Assembly: GCF_000024405.1 (NCBI RefSeq)
Contig: NC_013517.1
Coordinates: 1,922,001 to 1,986,000, forward strand
Length of the DNA stretch: 64,000 nucleotides
From: Sebaldella termitidis ATCC 33386
Lineage (GTDB): Bacteria > Fusobacteriota > Fusobacteriia > Fusobacteriales > Leptotrichiaceae
Direction of reading: 5' to 3'
Below the pieces are notes generated by a model, which was not told where the DNA came from, did no database searches, and worked only from the letters and a program-made list of their open reading frames with translations. This document shows, in pieces, positions 62,072 through 64,000 of this stretch (positions are counted from its first letter, which is position 1; every line of letters starts with the position of its first letter). The position numbers and the translations under genes are program-made.

Positions 62072-63697
62072 CTAATTTTCGCCGTATAATTCTTCAAGTC
62101 TTTTTTGCACATTTTCATCGTCTATATATTCGTCATATTCCATCATTTTATCTACAAGTCCGTTTGGCGTGATCTCTATGATTCTGTTTGCCACTGTCTG
62201 TATAAACTCATGGTCATGAGTAGTAAATAATATAGTTCCCGGAAATTTGATAAGAGATTTATTCAGTGAAGTAATAGATTCCAAATCCAGATGATCAGTA
62301 GGATTATCCAGTAATAACACATTGGAATTGGAAAGCATCATTTTGGAAAGCATACATCTTACTTTTTCTCCACCGGAAAGTACTTTGGCTTTTTTCGTAG
62401 CTTCTTCGCCTGAGAAAAGCATTCTTCCAAGAAATCCTCTCAGATACTGTTCGTGCTGATCTTCTGAAAACTGTCCCAGCCATTCTATAAGGGTCAGATC
62501 AGAGTTTTCAAAAAATTCTGTATTATCTTTCGGAAAATAACTCTGTGATGTAGTAACTCCCCATTCATATGTACCGGAATCAGGCTCAAGTTCACCTGCA
62601 AGTATCTGGAAAAGAGTAGTTTTAGCTATATCGTTTCTAGATAAAATAACCACTTTATCATTGGTATTTACAGTAAAAGTAAGGTTATCCAGTACTTTTA
62701 CGCCGTCGATTGATTTGGTAAGTCCTTCTACTTTCAGCAGATTATTTCCTGCTTCCCTTTCAGGCTTAAATTCAATAAACGGATATTTTCTGTTAGAAAT
62801 CTGCATATCCTCAAACTGTAATTTTTCCAGCTGTTTCTTTCTGCTGGTAGCCTGCTTCGACTTAGAGGCATTGGCACTGAAACGTGCGATAAATTCCTGT
62901 AATTCTTTTCTTTTCTGATCTATTTTTTTATTCTGGTTTCTTGTAAGCTCCAGCATTAACTGGTTAGACTCATACCAGAAATCATAGTTTCCTACGTACA
63001 TTTTTATTTTACCAAAGTCAATATCTGCTATATGTGTACATACCTTATTCAAAAAGTGTCTGTCATGGGAAACTACTAAAACTGTAGTTTCGTCAAGCTC
63101 CATAAGAAAGTTTTCCAGCCACTCCACAGCTTTTATGTCAAGACCGTTAGTAGGCTCATCCAGAAGCAGGATATCGGGATTACCGAAAAGTGCCTGTGCC
63201 AGAAGAACTTTTACTTTATCCGGTTCTGTGAGCTCTTTCATAAGCTTGTGGTGGTATTCCGCACTAAGACCTAATCCGATAAGCATTTTTTCTGCATTTG
63301 TTTCTGCTTCCCATCCGTCAAGCTCGGCAAATTCTCCTTCGAGTTCTGCGGCTTTCATACCGTCCTCATCTGTAAATTCCGTCTTAGAATATATAGCATC
63401 CTTTTCCTGCATTATTTCATAAAGTTTTTGATGTCCCATCATAACTACATTCAGAACACTTTCTTCCTCATATGCAAAGTGATCCTGTTTCAGAAAAGAC
63501 ATTCTTTTATTTGGTGCTGATATAACTTCACCTTCGGTAGAGTCTATTTCTCCTGATAATATTTTCAAAAATGTAGACTTACCTGCACCGTTCGCTCCTA
63601 TTATACCGTAACAGTTACTGGGTGTGAATTTTATGTTTACATCTTCAAATAATTTTCTTCCTCCAAATCTGAGTGATAAATTGCTTGTTGAAATCAA
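62072..63697 (-). CDS. ABC-F ATPase, YkpA/YbiT type
   Basis: 541 residues, two ATPase halves with no membrane segments. Half 1: Walker A GANGAGKST, signature replaced by LTEPDKVK, Walker B LLLDEPTNGLD. Linker ANASKSKQATSRKKQLEKL is the basic P-site tRNA interaction arm. Half 2: Walker A degenerate (SRNDIAKTT), signature LSGGEKVR, Walker B LLLDNPTDHLD with Asn for the catalytic Glu. ABC-F proteins act on the ribosome to rescue translation. TTG start with TAGGAGGG. Promoter TTGTTT-N17-TATAAT at 63733-63761 (minus). Confidence 0.9.
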   Translation of the reverse strand: MISTSNLSLRFGGRKLFEDVNIKFTPSNCYGIIGANGAGKSTFLKILSGEIDSTEGEVISAPNKRMSFLKQDHFAYEEESVLNVVMMGHQKLYEIMQEKDAIYSKTEFTDEDGMKAAELEGEFAELDGWEAETNAEKMLIGLGLSAEYHHKLMKELTEPDKVKVLLAQALFGNPDILLLDEPTNGLDIKAVEWLENFLMELDETTVLVVSHDRHFLNKVCTHIADIDFGKIKMYVGNYDFWYESNQLMLELTRNQNKKIDQKRKELQEFIARFSANASKSKQATSRKKQLEKLQFEDMQISNRKYPFIEFKPEREAGNNLLKVEGLTKSIDGVKVLDNLTFTVNTNDKVVILSRNDIAKTTLFQILAGELEPDSGTYEWGVTTSQSYFPKDNTEFFENSDLTLIEWLGQFSEDQHEQYLRGFLGRMLFSGEEATKKAKVLSGGEKVRCMLSKMMLSNSNVLLLDNPTDHLDLESITSLNKSLIKFPGTILFTTHDHEFIQTVANRIIEITPNGLVDKMMEYDEYIDDENVQKRLEELYGEN

Positions 63698-63732
63698 TGA
63701 AAGCCCTCCTAAAAATTAAAATATTCATTCCT

Positions 63733-63761
63733 ATTATAGCAGAGATTTCTGCCATAAACAA
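63733..63761 (-). promoter_or_regulatory. Promoter of the ABC-F gene
   Basis: Minus-strand TTGTTT, 17-base spacer, TATAAT. Confidence 0.6.
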
Positions 63762-63840
63762 GTTATTGTTACTGTAAATACATTTCTTTCAAATAATGCA
63801 GAGATAATTAAAATTTTTTATTATATTATTTTTCAATACT

Positions 63841-63870
63841 TTGACTGGTAAAGAAAAAAAAATTTATACT
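63841..63870 (+). promoter_or_regulatory. Promoter of the PHP-family gene
   Basis: TTGACT, 18-base spacer, TATACT. Confidence 0.6.
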
Positions 63871-63924
63871 TTCCTTTCTTTTTTTGAAAATAATTGATAG
63901 AATATGGGAGAAGAGGTGATATCA

Positions 63925-64000
63925 GTGAGAGCAAATTTTCATACACATAATTACAGGTGCGGTCATGCAGAAGGGGATGTGGAGGATTATGTAAAGGAAG
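63925..64000 (+). CDS. PHP-domain phosphatase, histidinol-phosphatase-like (3' partial)
   Basis: Only 25 residues before the window ends: NFHTHNYRCGHAEGDVEDYVKE. The HTH...CGHA-x-G...DYV pattern is the first metal motif of the PHP superfamily as in HisJ/HisK. GTG start with GAGGTG at 63913-63918. The full product, and whether it is histidine biosynthesis or another phosphoesterase, lies outside. Confidence 0.75.
   Translation, partial: MRANFHTHNYRCGHAEGDVEDYVKE

Noticed and set aside
1-64000. tRNA or rRNA genes
   Set aside because: No cloverleaf-like GC-rich stretch or rRNA-like sequence was noticed on either strand; a tRNAscan run would settle it.

Overview
The window reads as chromosomal DNA of a low-GC, Gram-negative, fermentative anaerobe of the Fusobacteriota, most likely Leptotrichiaceae, with Sebaldella as the best guess. 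The reasons are AT-rich sequence with strong AGA (Arg), ATA (Ile) and GGA (Gly) use, frequent TTG/GTG starts behind strong Shine-Dalgarno (SD) sites, and outer-membrane genes (a type V autotransporter, a Kdo-pathway isomerase) mixed with genes of Firmicutes flavour (YqeH, DUF503/YlxP, PyNP, an nupOPQ-like transporter, a BglG-type MtlR). The species is an inference. Many promoters share the form TTGNNN-N17/18-TGnTAnAAT (extended -10).

Layout. 1-9490: one long plus-strand nucleoside salvage cluster: ABC nucleoside importer (ATPase cut by the window edge, two permeases), pyrimidine nucleoside phosphorylase, DeoC, DeoB, an exported 5'-nucleotidase, DeoD and cytidine deaminase, closed by a terminator. 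Together they dephosphorylate nucleotides outside the membrane, import nucleosides, split them and feed deoxyribose/ribose phosphate to glycolysis. 9600-16850: small units: exported proteins, a sodium:solute symporter, a CmpB-like membrane protein, a lipoprotein, an autoregulated MerR regulator, a MATE pump and a GNAT. 16996-21035: alr-manC-manA-amidase, an envelope precursor cluster. 21196-23331: alpha/beta hydrolase and two exported minus-strand proteins (TlpA-like, DUF305).

23713-31163: KdsD, a Wzx-like flippase, a family 2 glycosyltransferase, two DKNYY exported proteins flanking an OppA-like lipoprotein, and small zinc-ribbon and membrane proteins. 31502-40620: Smg-like fragment-topA-xer-yqeH housekeeping block, then M48 peptidase, MBL-fold hydrolase, fRMsr, ArsR regulator and small unknowns. 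40620-41680: decayed stretch with a frameshifted gene remnant and a 27-bp direct repeat pair. 41678-45654: VOC protein and a large autotransporter. 46081-49807: uvrA and small genes.

49962-53858: minus-strand small genes around a 149-bp MITE-like inverted-repeat element, then UDG-like, DJ-1/PfpI and zinc-ribbon genes. 54148-61619: the most interesting locus, a tightly packed operon mtlA-mtlR-mtlF-mtlD-hxlA-hxlB-iron alcohol dehydrogenase, joining hexitol PTS uptake with both ribulose-monophosphate pathway enzymes and a methanol-dehydrogenase-like enzyme. I propose it runs fructose-6-P to ribulose-5-P plus formaldehyde and reduces formaldehyde to methanol with the NADH that MtlD makes. 61774-61986: a small minus-strand gene broken by a single TGA. 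62072-63697: an ABC-F ATPase with unusual motifs. 63925-end: start of a PHP-family phosphatase.
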